A stretch of DNA of 30,443 nt from Clostridia bacterium (GCA_017509065.1 JAFWQM010000136.1:1-30443); one strand, 5' to 3'; numbered from the stretch's first letter, positions 14,457 to 22,735 are shown. Notes: generated from the sequence alone by a model not told the origin. Numbers and translations are program-made.

Positions 14457-16454
14457 ATGAAAAGAACCCTGGCAACGATCCTGAGCCTGACGCTGATCAT
14501 CGGCCTGATGGGCGTTATGCCCGCTATGGCGGAGGAGACTGCGTCCCCTGTGGCGTACATCATGTACGCGGACAGCAACTGGGCCAACTGCTTCTGGATG
14601 GACGGCAACGAATATCCTGTGAAGGCGACCACCGCTGAAATCACCGGCGCGGGGCAGTACACCGTGGGCCTGGAATTCAATGAAGAGGCCGCCGGCCTGG
14701 CCTTCACCGCCCTGGGCATCAAGAACGGCGAAAACGCGCTGTCCGGCTATACCGTTGAAATCAAGGCTATGCGCGTCAACGGAGAGGAAATCGCCTTTGA
14801 AAAGGGCTACACTTCTTCTGACGACGGCGTGGAGACCCGCATGAACATCTACAACGAATGGGTGAGCGAGCTGCCCAAGGACGCCCGTTCTTTCGACGGT
14901 AAGACCGATGACGCCAAGCCCATCATCGTGGACAAGGAGCTCTTTGCTTCCGTCAAGAGCTTTGAGATTGACTTTGTGCTGCACCAGTTCGGCGTGGATA
15001 CCGCTTACATCATGTTCGCCGACAGCAGCTGGGCCAACTGCTTCTGGATGGACGGCAACGAGTATCCCGTTCAGGCCGCCACTGCTGTGATCGACGGCTT
15101 CGGCGATTACACTGTGGGCCTGGAGTTCAATGAGCCTGCTCAGGGTCTGGCATTCACTGCGCTGGGCATCGTGAACGGCGAAAAGACCTATCCCGGCGCG
15201 TATATCAAGATCAACGCCATTCGCCTGAACGGGGAAGAGATCGCCTTTGAAAAGGGCTACACCTCCTCCGACAATGGCATCGAGACCCGCATGAACATTT
15301 ACAATGAATGGGTGAGCGAAGTGCCCGCGGATGCCCGTTCTTACGATGGAAAGACCGATGACGCCAAGCCCGTCATCGTGGACAAGGAACTGTTCGCTTC
15401 TGTCAAGAGCTTTGAAATCGACTTCTCCCTCCTGCCCGTCACCGACGTGGCCTACATCATGTATGCCGACGGCAGCTGGGCCAACTGCTTCTGGATGGAC
15501 GGCAACGAATATCCCGTGAAGGCGGCCACCGCCGAAATCACCGGGGCCGGCACCTACACCGTGGGTTTGGAATTCAACGAAGAGGCCCAAGGCCTGGCCT
15601 TCACCGCGCTGGGCATCGTGAACGGCGAAAAGACCTTCAACGGCTACTTCATCGACATTACTGAAATCAAGGTGAACGGCGAGCCCATTGAAATCGGCAA
15701 AGGCTACACCTCGTCCGATAACGGCGTGGAAACTCGCGAGAACATCTACAACGAATGGGTGAGCGAGCTGCCCACCGACGCCCGCCGGGCGGACGGCGAC
15801 CTGGAAGGCGCTTCCCCCATTATCGTGAACAAGGATGCGTTCGCCGCGGTCAAGACCGTGGAAATCACCTTCAACTTCATCTACGGCAAGCCCATCGTCA
15901 AGGATGAAAGCGCGCCGCTGACCCAGGAAGAAGCGGACGCCCTCAAGAAGGACGCTGTCTTTAACGCCTACATCGGCGTGCAGGGCAAGGACACCTACGT
16001 GTTCCGCAACAGCTGGGAAGAGGCCAACTACGGCCGCGACAGCCAGGATCATCCCGACTTCTTCGGCCGGTTGACCGGCTGGGACGCCGATAACAACGCC
16101 GTGGACTACGGCGGTGCCTTCGTGGACGCAGAGATCACCGGCAACGGCGATTACGCCGTTTCCCTCACTACCGGCGACATGGGCATGGGCGAAACCAAGG
16201 ATTACAACATGCTCTTTGTTTCCACCGATATCCCCGCCGCGCTGGTGCGTGACGGCTTCCTGATCATCGACAATGTGAAGGTGAAGTTCGGCTCCGGCGC
16301 CACCCAGGAATACACCGAAGTGACCTCTGACGGCGAATACGCGGCGATCAAGATCATCGATGTGTACAACCAGGCCAATGCGCCCGCCATCGTCTACTCC
16401 GTGCCCGGTCCCAACGAGACCGTCACCATCTCCTTTACCGTCAGCGGCTGGTAA
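14457..16454 (+). CDS. Secreted non-catalytic protein of tandem glycan-binding-like modules
   Basis: This 665-residue exported protein has a signal peptide at 1-25 (ending MPAMA). It then has three nearly identical modules (33-176, 183-326, 331-474). Each starts AYIMYADxxWANCFWMDGNEYPV, continues YTVGLEFNE and LAFTALGIVNGE, and ends GYTSSDNGxETRxNIYNEWVSE plus a hydrophobic strand. A linker (about 480-500) leads to a fourth, divergent module (503-663). The secreted GH5 enzyme of the same operon ends in another relative of this module (437-597), so a carbohydrate-binding role is the best inference. No catalytic domain, membrane anchor, LPXTG or S-layer motif is seen. AAAGGAGG precedes the ATG. 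The aromatic-rich repeats could capture soluble glucan outside the cell. I do not recognise the module as a named CBM family. Confidence 0.9.
   Translation: MKRTLATILSLTLIIGLMGVMPAMAEETASPVAYIMYADSNWANCFWMDGNEYPVKATTAEITGAGQYTVGLEFNEEAAGLAFTALGIKNGENALSGYTVEIKAMRVNGEEIAFEKGYTSSDDGVETRMNIYNEWVSELPKDARSFDGKTDDAKPIIVDKELFASVKSFEIDFVLHQFGVDTAYIMFADSSWANCFWMDGNEYPVQAATAVIDGFGDYTVGLEFNEPAQGLAFTALGIVNGEKTYPGAYIKINAIRLNGEEIAFEKGYTSSDNGIETRMNIYNEWVSEVPADARSYDGKTDDAKPVIVDKELFASVKSFEIDFSLLPVTDVAYIMYADGSWANCFWMDGNEYPVKAATAEITGAGTYTVGLEFNEEAQGLAFTALGIVNGEKTFNGYFIDITEIKVNGEPIEIGKGYTSSDNGVETRENIYNEWVSELPTDARRADGDLEGASPIIVNKDAFAAVKTVEITFNFIYGKPIVKDESAPLTQEEADALKKDAVFNAYIGVQGKDTYVFRNSWEEANYGRDSQDHPDFFGRLTGWDADNNAVDYGGAFVDAEITGNGDYAVSLTTGDMGMGETKDYNMLFVSTDIPAALVRDGFLIIDNVKVKFGSGATQEYTEVTSDGEYAAIKIIDVYNQANAPAIVYSVPGPNETVTISFTVSGW
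14553..14984 (+). repeat. Module repeat copy 1 (residues 33-176)
   Basis: First of three in-frame tandem copies within the secreted modular protein. Long stretches of DNA identity to copies 2 and 3, for example around the WANCFWMDGNEYP codons, point to recent internal duplication. Confidence 0.9.
15003..15434 (+). repeat. Module repeat copy 2 (residues 183-326)
   Basis: Second tandem copy, offset exactly 150 codons from copy 1 across the aligned core. The IAFEKGYTSSD and DDAKPxIVDKELFASVKSFEIDF segments are almost unchanged between copies 1 and 2. Confidence 0.9.
15447..15878 (+). repeat. Module repeat copy 3 (residues 331-474)
   Basis: Third tandem copy, offset 148 codons from copy 2. It matches copy 1 best at the start (ITGAGxYTVGLEFNEEA) and has diverged towards its C-terminal part (DLEGASPIIVNKDAFAAVK). 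Confidence 0.88.
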
Positions 16455-16468
16455 TGCCGCGGCCATGG

Positions 16469-16502
16469 CCGGGGCGCGCCCTGCGAATGGGGCGTTCCCC
16501 GG
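16469..16502 (+). terminator. Stem-loop after the modular protein gene
   Basis: CCGGGG...CGCCC (16469-16481) pairs with GGGCG...CCCCGG (16490-16502) with a small CG/TT internal loop and no T tract. It lies 15 bases past the stop and 40 before the permease start. It probably stabilises the upstream message and attenuates read-through, giving more of the secreted protein than of the permeases. Confidence 0.5.
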
Positions 16503-16541
16503 TCTGTTTCCAACGAATACCGTCGAGGAAGTGATTTACAC

Positions 16542-18029
16542 ATGAGCACCGCTGTCCAAGCGCTGCCTCGGGAGGAAAGGGTATCCCTGGGCCGCAGGCT
16601 TCCGCTGTGGGTGTTCCGCGTCGCCGCGCTGCTGGCAGGCATTTCCGTCTTTTTTCCGCCCGCCAATCCGGGCCGGATCAGCGAAAAGATCAATGCCTCT
16701 GCCAGCCTGTTCACCACCGGCGTCAGCTACGGCACCATCACTAACAGCATGGGCCGCATCCTGCGCTCCCAATGGATCCAGGACGCGGACATCAAACTGC
16801 TGATGATCGCCTGCGTGGCGGTCATGGCAGGGGTGATCCTCTGCGGCGCCGGCGGGTGCATGAGCCTGGGCAACCGCAAAATGCGGCGGGTGGGGCTGGC
16901 CTTGCCCCTGATCGGCGCGCCGGTCATGGGCGCGGGGCTGCTGCTGATCCGCCGTACCTATGACAGGATGCTGGCCCACGGCGAGGAAGTGGGCAAGCTG
17001 GACAAGATCGGCATCATGGTTCCGGATGGGTTTTGGGTGTTCTGCGCGTTCGCGGGGCTGCTGTTCCTGACGGCGCTGATTGCTTTCCTGTCCACCGGAA
17101 AGGAAACCGATCCGGCGGCAAAAATGGAAATGGAGGAAAAGTACCGGCTGTTCCTGATGATGCTGCCGGTCATCCTGCTCTCGCTGGTGTTCGCTTACCT
17201 GCCCATCTGGGGCTGGCGCTTCGCGTTTTTCGATTACACGCCCGGCGGCAGCATCGGCGCGGACAACTATGTGGGCTTCAAGTGGTTCAGCTTCCTTTTC
17301 AGTGATCCCGCCACCACCAAGGATCTGCTGCGGGTGCTGCGCAATACGCTGGTTATGAGCGGCCTGGGCATCGCCACCTCCTGGCTGCCCATCGCGTTCG
17401 CCATTCTGCTGGCGGAAATGCGCTCCACCAAGTTCCAGCGTTTCGTGCAAACCTTCACCACCATTCCCAACTTCATTTCCTGGGTGCTGGTGTACGCCAT
17501 CGCTATTTGTATATTCTCCACCGACGGCTTCGTCAATTCCTTCCTGACCAACGTGATGCACGTATCAGGAGCCAAAACCAATTACCTGCAGATTGCCGAC
17601 CATACCTGGCTGAAAATGCTGCTGTGGGGAACCTGGAAGGGCGTGGGCTGGAGCGCCATCATCTATATCGCCGGCATCGCGGGCATCGACCAGCAGCTGT
17701 ATGAAGCGGCGAAGGTAGACGGCGCCAACCGTTTCCGCTGCATCTGGCACATCACCATTCCCGGCTTGATTCCCACTTACATGGTGATGCTGCTGATGAG
17801 CATCGCGGGTATCCTGAGCAACGGCATGGAGCAGTATCTGGTGTTTTCCAACGCCATGAACAAAGATGTGATTGAGGTGCTGGATCTGTACGTGTACAAC
17901 ATCGGCATCGGGCAGAACCGCATCTCCCTGAGCACGGTGGTGGGCATCTCCAAGTCCCTGATCGGCATCACGCTGCTCTTCGCGGCCAACGGCATATCGA
18001 AGACCATCCGCGGCGAAAGCATCATATAA
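16542..18029 (+). CDS. Carbohydrate ABC transporter permease, LplB type, with four-helix N-terminal extension
   Basis: This 495-residue membrane protein has its canonical permease core from about residue 203 (RLFLMMLPVILLSLVFAYLPI), with the EAA loop at 388-408 (EAAKVDGANRFRCIWHITIPG) and AFAILLAEMRSTKFQRFVQT before it. Residues 1-200 add about four hydrophobic segments (roughly 20-40, 86-104, 116-136, 162-184). The layout is the same as in the first operon's permease (496 residues, core start near 203), although the extensions share little obvious sequence. It partners the LplC-type permease that starts 15 bases after its stop. A GAGGAAG site precedes ATG 16542. The role is import of the oligosaccharide bound by the downstream solute-binding protein. 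Confidence 0.9.
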   Translation: MSTAVQALPREERVSLGRRLPLWVFRVAALLAGISVFFPPANPGRISEKINASASLFTTGVSYGTITNSMGRILRSQWIQDADIKLLMIACVAVMAGVILCGAGGCMSLGNRKMRRVGLALPLIGAPVMGAGLLLIRRTYDRMLAHGEEVGKLDKIGIMVPDGFWVFCAFAGLLFLTALIAFLSTGKETDPAAKMEMEEKYRLFLMMLPVILLSLVFAYLPIWGWRFAFFDYTPGGSIGADNYVGFKWFSFLFSDPATTKDLLRVLRNTLVMSGLGIATSWLPIAFAILLAEMRSTKFQRFVQTFTTIPNFISWVLVYAIAICIFSTDGFVNSFLTNVMHVSGAKTNYLQIADHTWLKMLLWGTWKGVGWSAIIYIAGIAGIDQQLYEAAKVDGANRFRCIWHITIPGLIPTYMVMLLMSIAGILSNGMEQYLVFSNAMNKDVIEVLDLYVYNIGIGQNRISLSTVVGISKSLIGITLLFAANGISKTIRGESII

Positions 18030-18044
18030 GGGGAGGCGATCGGA

Positions 18045-19001
18045 ATGAGAAAAAAAGAAAAGGCCTCCGTCCTGCATATCAGACGCACCGCCGGGGATTG
18101 GGTGTTTGAAACCGCCGTCGTCGTTTTCTTCTGCGTCTTCACATTCATTTGTGTTTTTCCCTTCTACTACCTGCTCATCAACACCATTTCTGATAATGAT
18201 CTGGTGACCAGCGGACGGGTGAATTTCTTCCCCATGCTGAAAAACGAGGCGGGCCAGGCCGTGTTCGGCTTGCAGATCAGCAATTACGTGGCCCTTCGCA
18301 ACGTGCAGGATCTGGGCTCGTCCGTGCTGGTGACGGTGGCCCGCACCGTATTGGGAACGGCCCTGATGGTCATCACCTCCGCTTGGGCGGGATACCTGGT
18401 GACCAAGCAGAAAATGTGGAAACGCTCCTTCTGGTACCGTTTCCTGGTGGTCACCATGTATTTTAACGCCGGCCTGGTGCCCTGGTACATGAACATGCTG
18501 ATGATGGGCCTGACGGATAATTTCCTGGCCTATATCATTCCCGGGATGGTGGCGCCCTATAATATCATCCTGGTAAAAACCTACATCGAATCCATCCCCT
18601 CCTCGCTGGAGGAAAGTGCGGTCATCGACGGGGCGTCCACGGTGAAGGTCTGGCTTCGGATCATCCTGCCCCTCAGCGTGCCGATCCTGGCCACCATCGC
18701 CATTTTCGGCGCGGTAGGGAACTGGAATTCCTTCCAGGATTCCCTGCTGCTGATGAACAACCGACCGGATCTCTATACGCTCCAGCACCGGCTGTACATC
18801 TACCTGAATTCCTCCAGCAACCTGGGCGCCATGATGAGCCAGGGCGGCACCATCAGCGAACAGGCAGCCCAAAGTATGCTGAACCAGCGGGTGATCCAGT
18901 ACACGGTCTCCATGGTCAGCATCATCCCCATCCTGCTGGTGTATCCTTTCATGCAGCGCTACTTCGTCAAGGGCATCATGCTGGGCGCGGTGAAGGGATG
19001 A
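18045..19001 (+). CDS. Carbohydrate ABC transporter permease, LplC type
   Basis: This 318-residue protein has six predicted transmembrane helices, an EAA-type loop at 189-207 (EESAVIDGASTVKVWLRII) and the typical C-terminus RYFVKGIMLGAVKG. GGGGAGG lies nine bases before the ATG, and the gene follows the LplB-type permease closely. Its stop codon region overlaps an alternative upstream start of the binding-protein gene (ATGA at 18998-19001), showing tight operon packing. The two permeases form the channel; no ATPase is encoded nearby. Confidence 0.92.
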   Translation: MRKKEKASVLHIRRTAGDWVFETAVVVFFCVFTFICVFPFYYLLINTISDNDLVTSGRVNFFPMLKNEAGQAVFGLQISNYVALRNVQDLGSSVLVTVARTVLGTALMVITSAWAGYLVTKQKMWKRSFWYRFLVVTMYFNAGLVPWYMNMLMMGLTDNFLAYIIPGMVAPYNIILVKTYIESIPSSLEESAVIDGASTVKVWLRIILPLSVPILATIAIFGAVGNWNSFQDSLLLMNNRPDLYTLQHRLYIYLNSSSNLGAMMSQGGTISEQAAQSMLNQRVIQYTVSMVSIIPILLVYPFMQRYFVKGIMLGAVKG

Positions 19002-19030
19002 GAACAAAACGATCAAGGAGGTCGTATCTC

Positions 19031-20794
19031 ATGAGAAAAATGCTTTCTTTCCTGCTGTGCCTGTCGATCCTTTTCGCCCTGGCAACTGTGCCCGCCGCGG
19101 CGGAAAACAAGGATATTTACGCCAAGCTTGAGGAAATCGGCGTGTACGACGGCGACCCCATCACCATCAACGTCTATACCCAATTGGCCAATTACAGCGG
19201 CATCCAGGCGCACTGGAGCGCCGACCTGCTGCTGGATATGTTCAACGTGAAAATCAATATTATCCCCGAGTCCGACGGCACTTACGCCACCCGCATGGAA
19301 AGCGGCAACCTGGGGGACATCGTGGTTTGGGGCGCGGACGGCGACCAGTACCAGGACGCGGTGAACCAGGGGCTGCTCCTGGACTGGGAGGAGGACGGCC
19401 TGGCGGAGGAATACGCCCCCTACCTGTGGGAGAACTACCAGATCGCCCTGGAAACCAACCGCGCCAAGAGCCCTGATAAAAAGATCCACGGCTTTGGTCA
19501 TAACGTGGCGCTGAAAGCCGGCAGCCATGAAAACTTCTTCTACACCTGGGACATCCGCTGGGACCTGTACAAGGAGTTGGGCTGCCCCGAGGTGAAGGAC
19601 CTGGACGGCATGATCGACCTGTTCAAAAAGATGAAGGAAATCTGTCCCAAGGATGAAAACGGCAATGAAACCTACGCTGTTTCCATCTGGCCGGACTGGG
19701 ACGGCAACATGGTCATGTACGTGAAATCTCTGGCCACCGCCTATTACGGCTGGGACGAATTTGAAATGGGGCTCATCAACACCGAAAACGGGCAGTTCCA
19801 GGGCTGCCTGGAGCCCGACGGCCTGTATATCCAGAGCCTGAAATTCTTCAATAAGCTCTACCGCGAAGGGCTGCTGGATCCCAACTCTGCCAGCCAGACC
19901 TATTCCACCATGGGCGAAAAGGTAAAGGCCGGCGGCACCTTCTGGAGCATCTTCAACTTTGCCGGCTCCTCCATTTTCAACACCACAGAGCATCTGGACG
20001 CGGGCAAATACATGTACACCATGGTGCCCCAAGAGGCGACGCCCATTACCTACGGCTTGTCCCTCACCGGCGGCAACCGGCTCTGGACCGTGGGCGCGGA
20101 CGCCGAATACCCCGAATTGTGCCTGGCGATCATTGATTACCTGGCCACGCCCGAAGGGAGCCTGACCATGTGGTACGGCCCCAAGGGAATGACCTGGGAT
20201 TACGATGGGGATGGCGGCGCGTATTTTACCGAACTGGGCAAAAAGACCAGTCAGGACCCCGCCTATGACCTGACCGGCACCGTGCTCATCGGCCCCCGCA
20301 CGGGCAAGGAATACCCCCAGAGCGGCTCCTACAACGACGGCGCGCTGCAAATCAACAACACCACCCTGACCTCCAGCCAGCAGAACCCCGACAGCAAGAA
20401 GGTCGAAACCCTGGACAAGGAAGGCTGGGTCAGCGTGCTCGCCGCTGATCTTAAGCCCATCCAGCAGGCCTGGTGCGATTGGGCCGGCGCAGCCTCCACC
20501 CAGCAGTACCTGGAAAACCATCCCTACAAGGTGATGCTGGATAAGGGCACTTACGCTCCCGGCAAGCGGGATCAGGTGCTGGACACCAAATGGAGCCAGA
20601 TTCAGACCGCGGTGAAAACCTACAGCTGGCGCGCCATCTACGCCAAAAACGACGGCGAATTCAATTTCCACCTGAATCAGATGACCAAGGACTGCAACGC
20701 CTACGGCTATCAGGACTGCGTGGCCTGGTGCGAGGAGCAGGCGGCCTTGTGCTGGGCCGCTCAGCAAGCCCAGGCGGCTGTGACCCAGCCGTAA
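19031..20794 (+). CDS. Extracellular solute-binding protein of the second sugar ABC transporter
   Basis: This 587-residue exported protein has a signal peptide at 1-24 (MRKM, hydrophobic core, ending VPAAA before ENKD). The mature part is rich in aromatic residues and has LplA/family-1 binding-protein features such as GDIVVWGADGDQY, LYREGLLDPNSASQTYSTMG and CLAIIDYLATPEGSLTMWYGPKG. It should bind oligosaccharides released by the downstream secreted GH5 enzyme and pass them to the two permeases. ATG 19031 is preferred because AAGGAGG lies nine bases before it; a start at 18998 would add 11 basic residues ahead of the signal peptide. As in the first operon, no lipobox is seen (Cys10 lies in the hydrophobic core after Leu). 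Confidence 0.9.
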   Translation: MRKMLSFLLCLSILFALATVPAAAENKDIYAKLEEIGVYDGDPITINVYTQLANYSGIQAHWSADLLLDMFNVKINIIPESDGTYATRMESGNLGDIVVWGADGDQYQDAVNQGLLLDWEEDGLAEEYAPYLWENYQIALETNRAKSPDKKIHGFGHNVALKAGSHENFFYTWDIRWDLYKELGCPEVKDLDGMIDLFKKMKEICPKDENGNETYAVSIWPDWDGNMVMYVKSLATAYYGWDEFEMGLINTENGQFQGCLEPDGLYIQSLKFFNKLYREGLLDPNSASQTYSTMGEKVKAGGTFWSIFNFAGSSIFNTTEHLDAGKYMYTMVPQEATPITYGLSLTGGNRLWTVGADAEYPELCLAIIDYLATPEGSLTMWYGPKGMTWDYDGDGGAYFTELGKKTSQDPAYDLTGTVLIGPRTGKEYPQSGSYNDGALQINNTTLTSSQQNPDSKKVETLDKEGWVSVLAADLKPIQQAWCDWAGAASTQQYLENHPYKVMLDKGTYAPGKRDQVLDTKWSQIQTAVKTYSWRAIYAKNDGEFNFHLNQMTKDCNAYGYQDCVAWCEEQAALCWAAQQAQAAVTQP

Positions 20795-20810
20795 AGGGCG
20801 TTTGCCATCG

Positions 20811-20836
20811 TCCCCTCCCCCTAGGCGGGGAGGGGA
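20811..20836 (+). terminator. GC-rich stem-loop between binding-protein and GH5 genes
   Basis: TCCCCTCCCC (20811-20820) pairs perfectly with GGGGAGGGGA (20827-20836) around CTAGGC. Only TTGATTTA follows, so it is a leaky terminator or RNA stabiliser. It ends 28 bases before the GH5 start and would lower GH5 expression relative to the binding protein. Confidence 0.6.
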
Positions 20837-20863
20837 TTGATTTATGGAAAGGACGGAAAAAAC

Positions 20864-22666
20864 ATGAAGCAGCTTTTCCTGCTCTGCATGGCGTTTGCCC
20901 TGCTGATTCCAGCGTTTCCCTGCGCCGCGGAAGCATCTTCCGGCGACGACGGTTCCATCCGCCTTTCTCTCACAGCCGTTGAAGCGACCCGGCTGATGGG
21001 AAACGGCATCAATCTGGGAAACACCATGGAAGCCTGCGATTACACCCGGGGCAATTTTGCTGCCGATCCAACGGTGTATGAAACGTATTGGGGGCAGCCC
21101 GTGACCACCCAGGACATGCTCACCGCTATGAAGGCGGCCGGCTTTGATACCATCCGGATCCCCGTGGCTTGGATGACCAACGCCACGGCCATGCCTTATG
21201 CGATGAAGGATTATACCATCAGCGAAGCGTATCTGGCCCGGGTGCGAGAGATCGTGGATTATGCCCGGAACGCCGATATGTATGTGATCCTCAACGATCA
21301 CTGGGACGGCGGCTGGTGGGGCATGTTCGGCTCGGAGGACCCGGACACCGTTTCCTTCGCCATAGAGGCCTACTGCGGTATGTGGAAGCAGATCGCCGAG
21401 TATTTCCGGGATTATTCCGATTACGTAATTTTTGAAAGCGCCAATGAAGAGCTGGGCAGCTCCTTCGATCAGAATTCCCCCTGCTACTGTAAGGATTCCG
21501 TAGCCAATTACCTGAGCGACAACGAAAAATATGCCTTGGCCAACCGGATCAACCAGGCGTTTGTGGATACCGTGCGCGCCGTCGGCGGCAATAACGCCCA
21601 GCGCTTTTTGCTCATTGCGGGCTACAACACCAATATCGACTATACCTTCGATTCCCGCTTCAAAATGCCCGCCGATTCAGCGGAAAAGAAGCTGATGATC
21701 TCGGTGCACTATTACGATCCCTGGAGCTACTGCGGCGCATCCAGCGCGGCGGGGGCTACGTTGTGGGGAAAGGCGGCTGATTTCGAGGGCATGTATCGGA
21801 CGCTGAGCAAAATGAGCAAGTTCGTCAAGCAGGGCTACGGCGTGGTGATCGGCGAATACGGCGCGTTGCCGGGAAGCGATAACGTGATGAAAAAGAACGC
21901 GCCGGCGTACCACAAGGCATTCCTGGATTGCTGCGACGCGCTGGACTTCACCTCCTGCCTCTGGGACTGTAGCGGTTTCTTTGTCCGTAGGAAACTGACG
22001 ATTGCGGAGCCTGAAATGGCGGCGGTCTACGCCGGGCGCAACGCCGCTTCTGAGGCGGCGAAGGACTACGCCCTCATCGCCGAGGCCGGCAAAAAAGCCG
22101 TAGAGGAAGCGGCCGCCAATGCCCCGGCAACCCTGCGGGAGGACGCCTTGCAGGTGTCGGAAGGCGCCAGCGTGGCCTGGATCATGTTCAGCGAGGGCAG
22201 CTGGGCCCTGAGCTACAGCGTGGGAGACGTATACAGCCCCGATTCCATCACCCCCGGCATCGTGCCAACCGACGTGAAAATCACCGGCCCCGGAGAATAC
22301 ACCGTGGCTCTGGATTTCGCCGGCACCGAAAAGGGCTATGCGGAAAACACCGCGTTCAGTGCCGTGGGCATTTCCAACGGAGAAATGAATTTTCCCGGTT
22401 ACTGCATCCAAATCACCGATTTGAAAATCAACGGGGAAAGCGTCAGGCTCAAGGGCCGTAACTACACCTGCTCCGACGACGGCAAGTGTACCCGCACCAA
22501 TCTGTTTAACGAATGGGTGAACATGAAGGGCGTCAATCAGAGCAACGCCCGGGTGCCCATCGGCGATCTCACCGGCATTTCTGCCACGTTGCTGGACCGC
22601 AGCCTGCCGGCCATGAACCGCATCGAATCGCTGTCCGTCACCTTCACCTACGCGCCCCGGAAATGA
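20864..22666 (+). CDS. Secreted glycoside hydrolase family 5 endoglucanase with C-terminal module
   Basis: This is a 600-residue exported enzyme. The signal peptide spans about 1-24. The GH5 catalytic domain (about 40-395) has GNGINLGNTMEA (46-57), IRIPVAW (97-103), NDHWDGGWW (144-152), acid/base Glu195 in FESANEELG, VHYYDPW (281-287) and nucleophile Glu331 in VIGEYG. These features resemble GH5 subfamily 4-type endo-beta-1,4-glucanases or xyloglucanases (inference). A helical linker (395-425) leads to a C-terminal domain (437-597) homologous to the modules of the secreted protein at 14457-16454: AWIMFSEGSWA, ITGPGEYTVALDF, SAVGISNGE, NYTCSDDG, FNEWVN. ATG 20864 follows an AAAGGA site and gives a proper signal peptide; an upstream TTG is less plausible. 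Confidence 0.92.
   Translation: MKQLFLLCMAFALLIPAFPCAAEASSGDDGSIRLSLTAVEATRLMGNGINLGNTMEACDYTRGNFAADPTVYETYWGQPVTTQDMLTAMKAAGFDTIRIPVAWMTNATAMPYAMKDYTISEAYLARVREIVDYARNADMYVILNDHWDGGWWGMFGSEDPDTVSFAIEAYCGMWKQIAEYFRDYSDYVIFESANEELGSSFDQNSPCYCKDSVANYLSDNEKYALANRINQAFVDTVRAVGGNNAQRFLLIAGYNTNIDYTFDSRFKMPADSAEKKLMISVHYYDPWSYCGASSAAGATLWGKAADFEGMYRTLSKMSKFVKQGYGVVIGEYGALPGSDNVMKKNAPAYHKAFLDCCDALDFTSCLWDCSGFFVRRKLTIAEPEMAAVYAGRNAASEAAKDYALIAEAGKKAVEEAAANAPATLREDALQVSEGASVAWIMFSEGSWALSYSVGDVYSPDSITPGIVPTDVKITGPGEYTVALDFAGTEKGYAENTAFSAVGISNGEMNFPGYCIQITDLKINGESVRLKGRNYTCSDDGKCTRTNLFNEWVNMKGVNQSNARVPIGDLTGISATLLDRSLPAMNRIESLSVTFTYAPRK
22172..22654 (+). repeat. Divergent module copy at the C-terminus of the GH5 enzyme
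   Basis: Residues 437-597 of the enzyme align along their whole length with the tandem modules at 14553-15878, sharing the conserved W, YTV, GISNGE, INGE, YT-SDDG, TR-N and NEW positions. DNA identity is low, so this copy diverged long ago. It links enzyme and non-catalytic protein to one ligand. Confidence 0.85.
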
Positions 22667-22735
22667 TCTGTCATCTGTATGGCGCCCAGAATTCAATATG
22701 TTCCGGGAGCAGCCGATGCGGCAAATACCGGATCA

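Noticed and set aside
15003..15878. CRISPR-like or satellite repeat
   Set aside because: The repeats are ~450 bases long, in frame and protein-coding, with no short spacer structure. They are domain duplications.
14400..16466. Minus-strand open frame of 688 codons opposite the modular secreted protein
   Set aside because: It mirrors the repeats of the plus-strand gene. The plus-strand reading has a signal peptide, a strong ribosome binding site and homology to the GH5 C-terminal module.
19013..21301. Minus-strand open frame of 762 codons
   Set aside because: It is antisense to the binding protein and the start of GH5, has no recognisable motif, and its composition is typical of a shadow frame.
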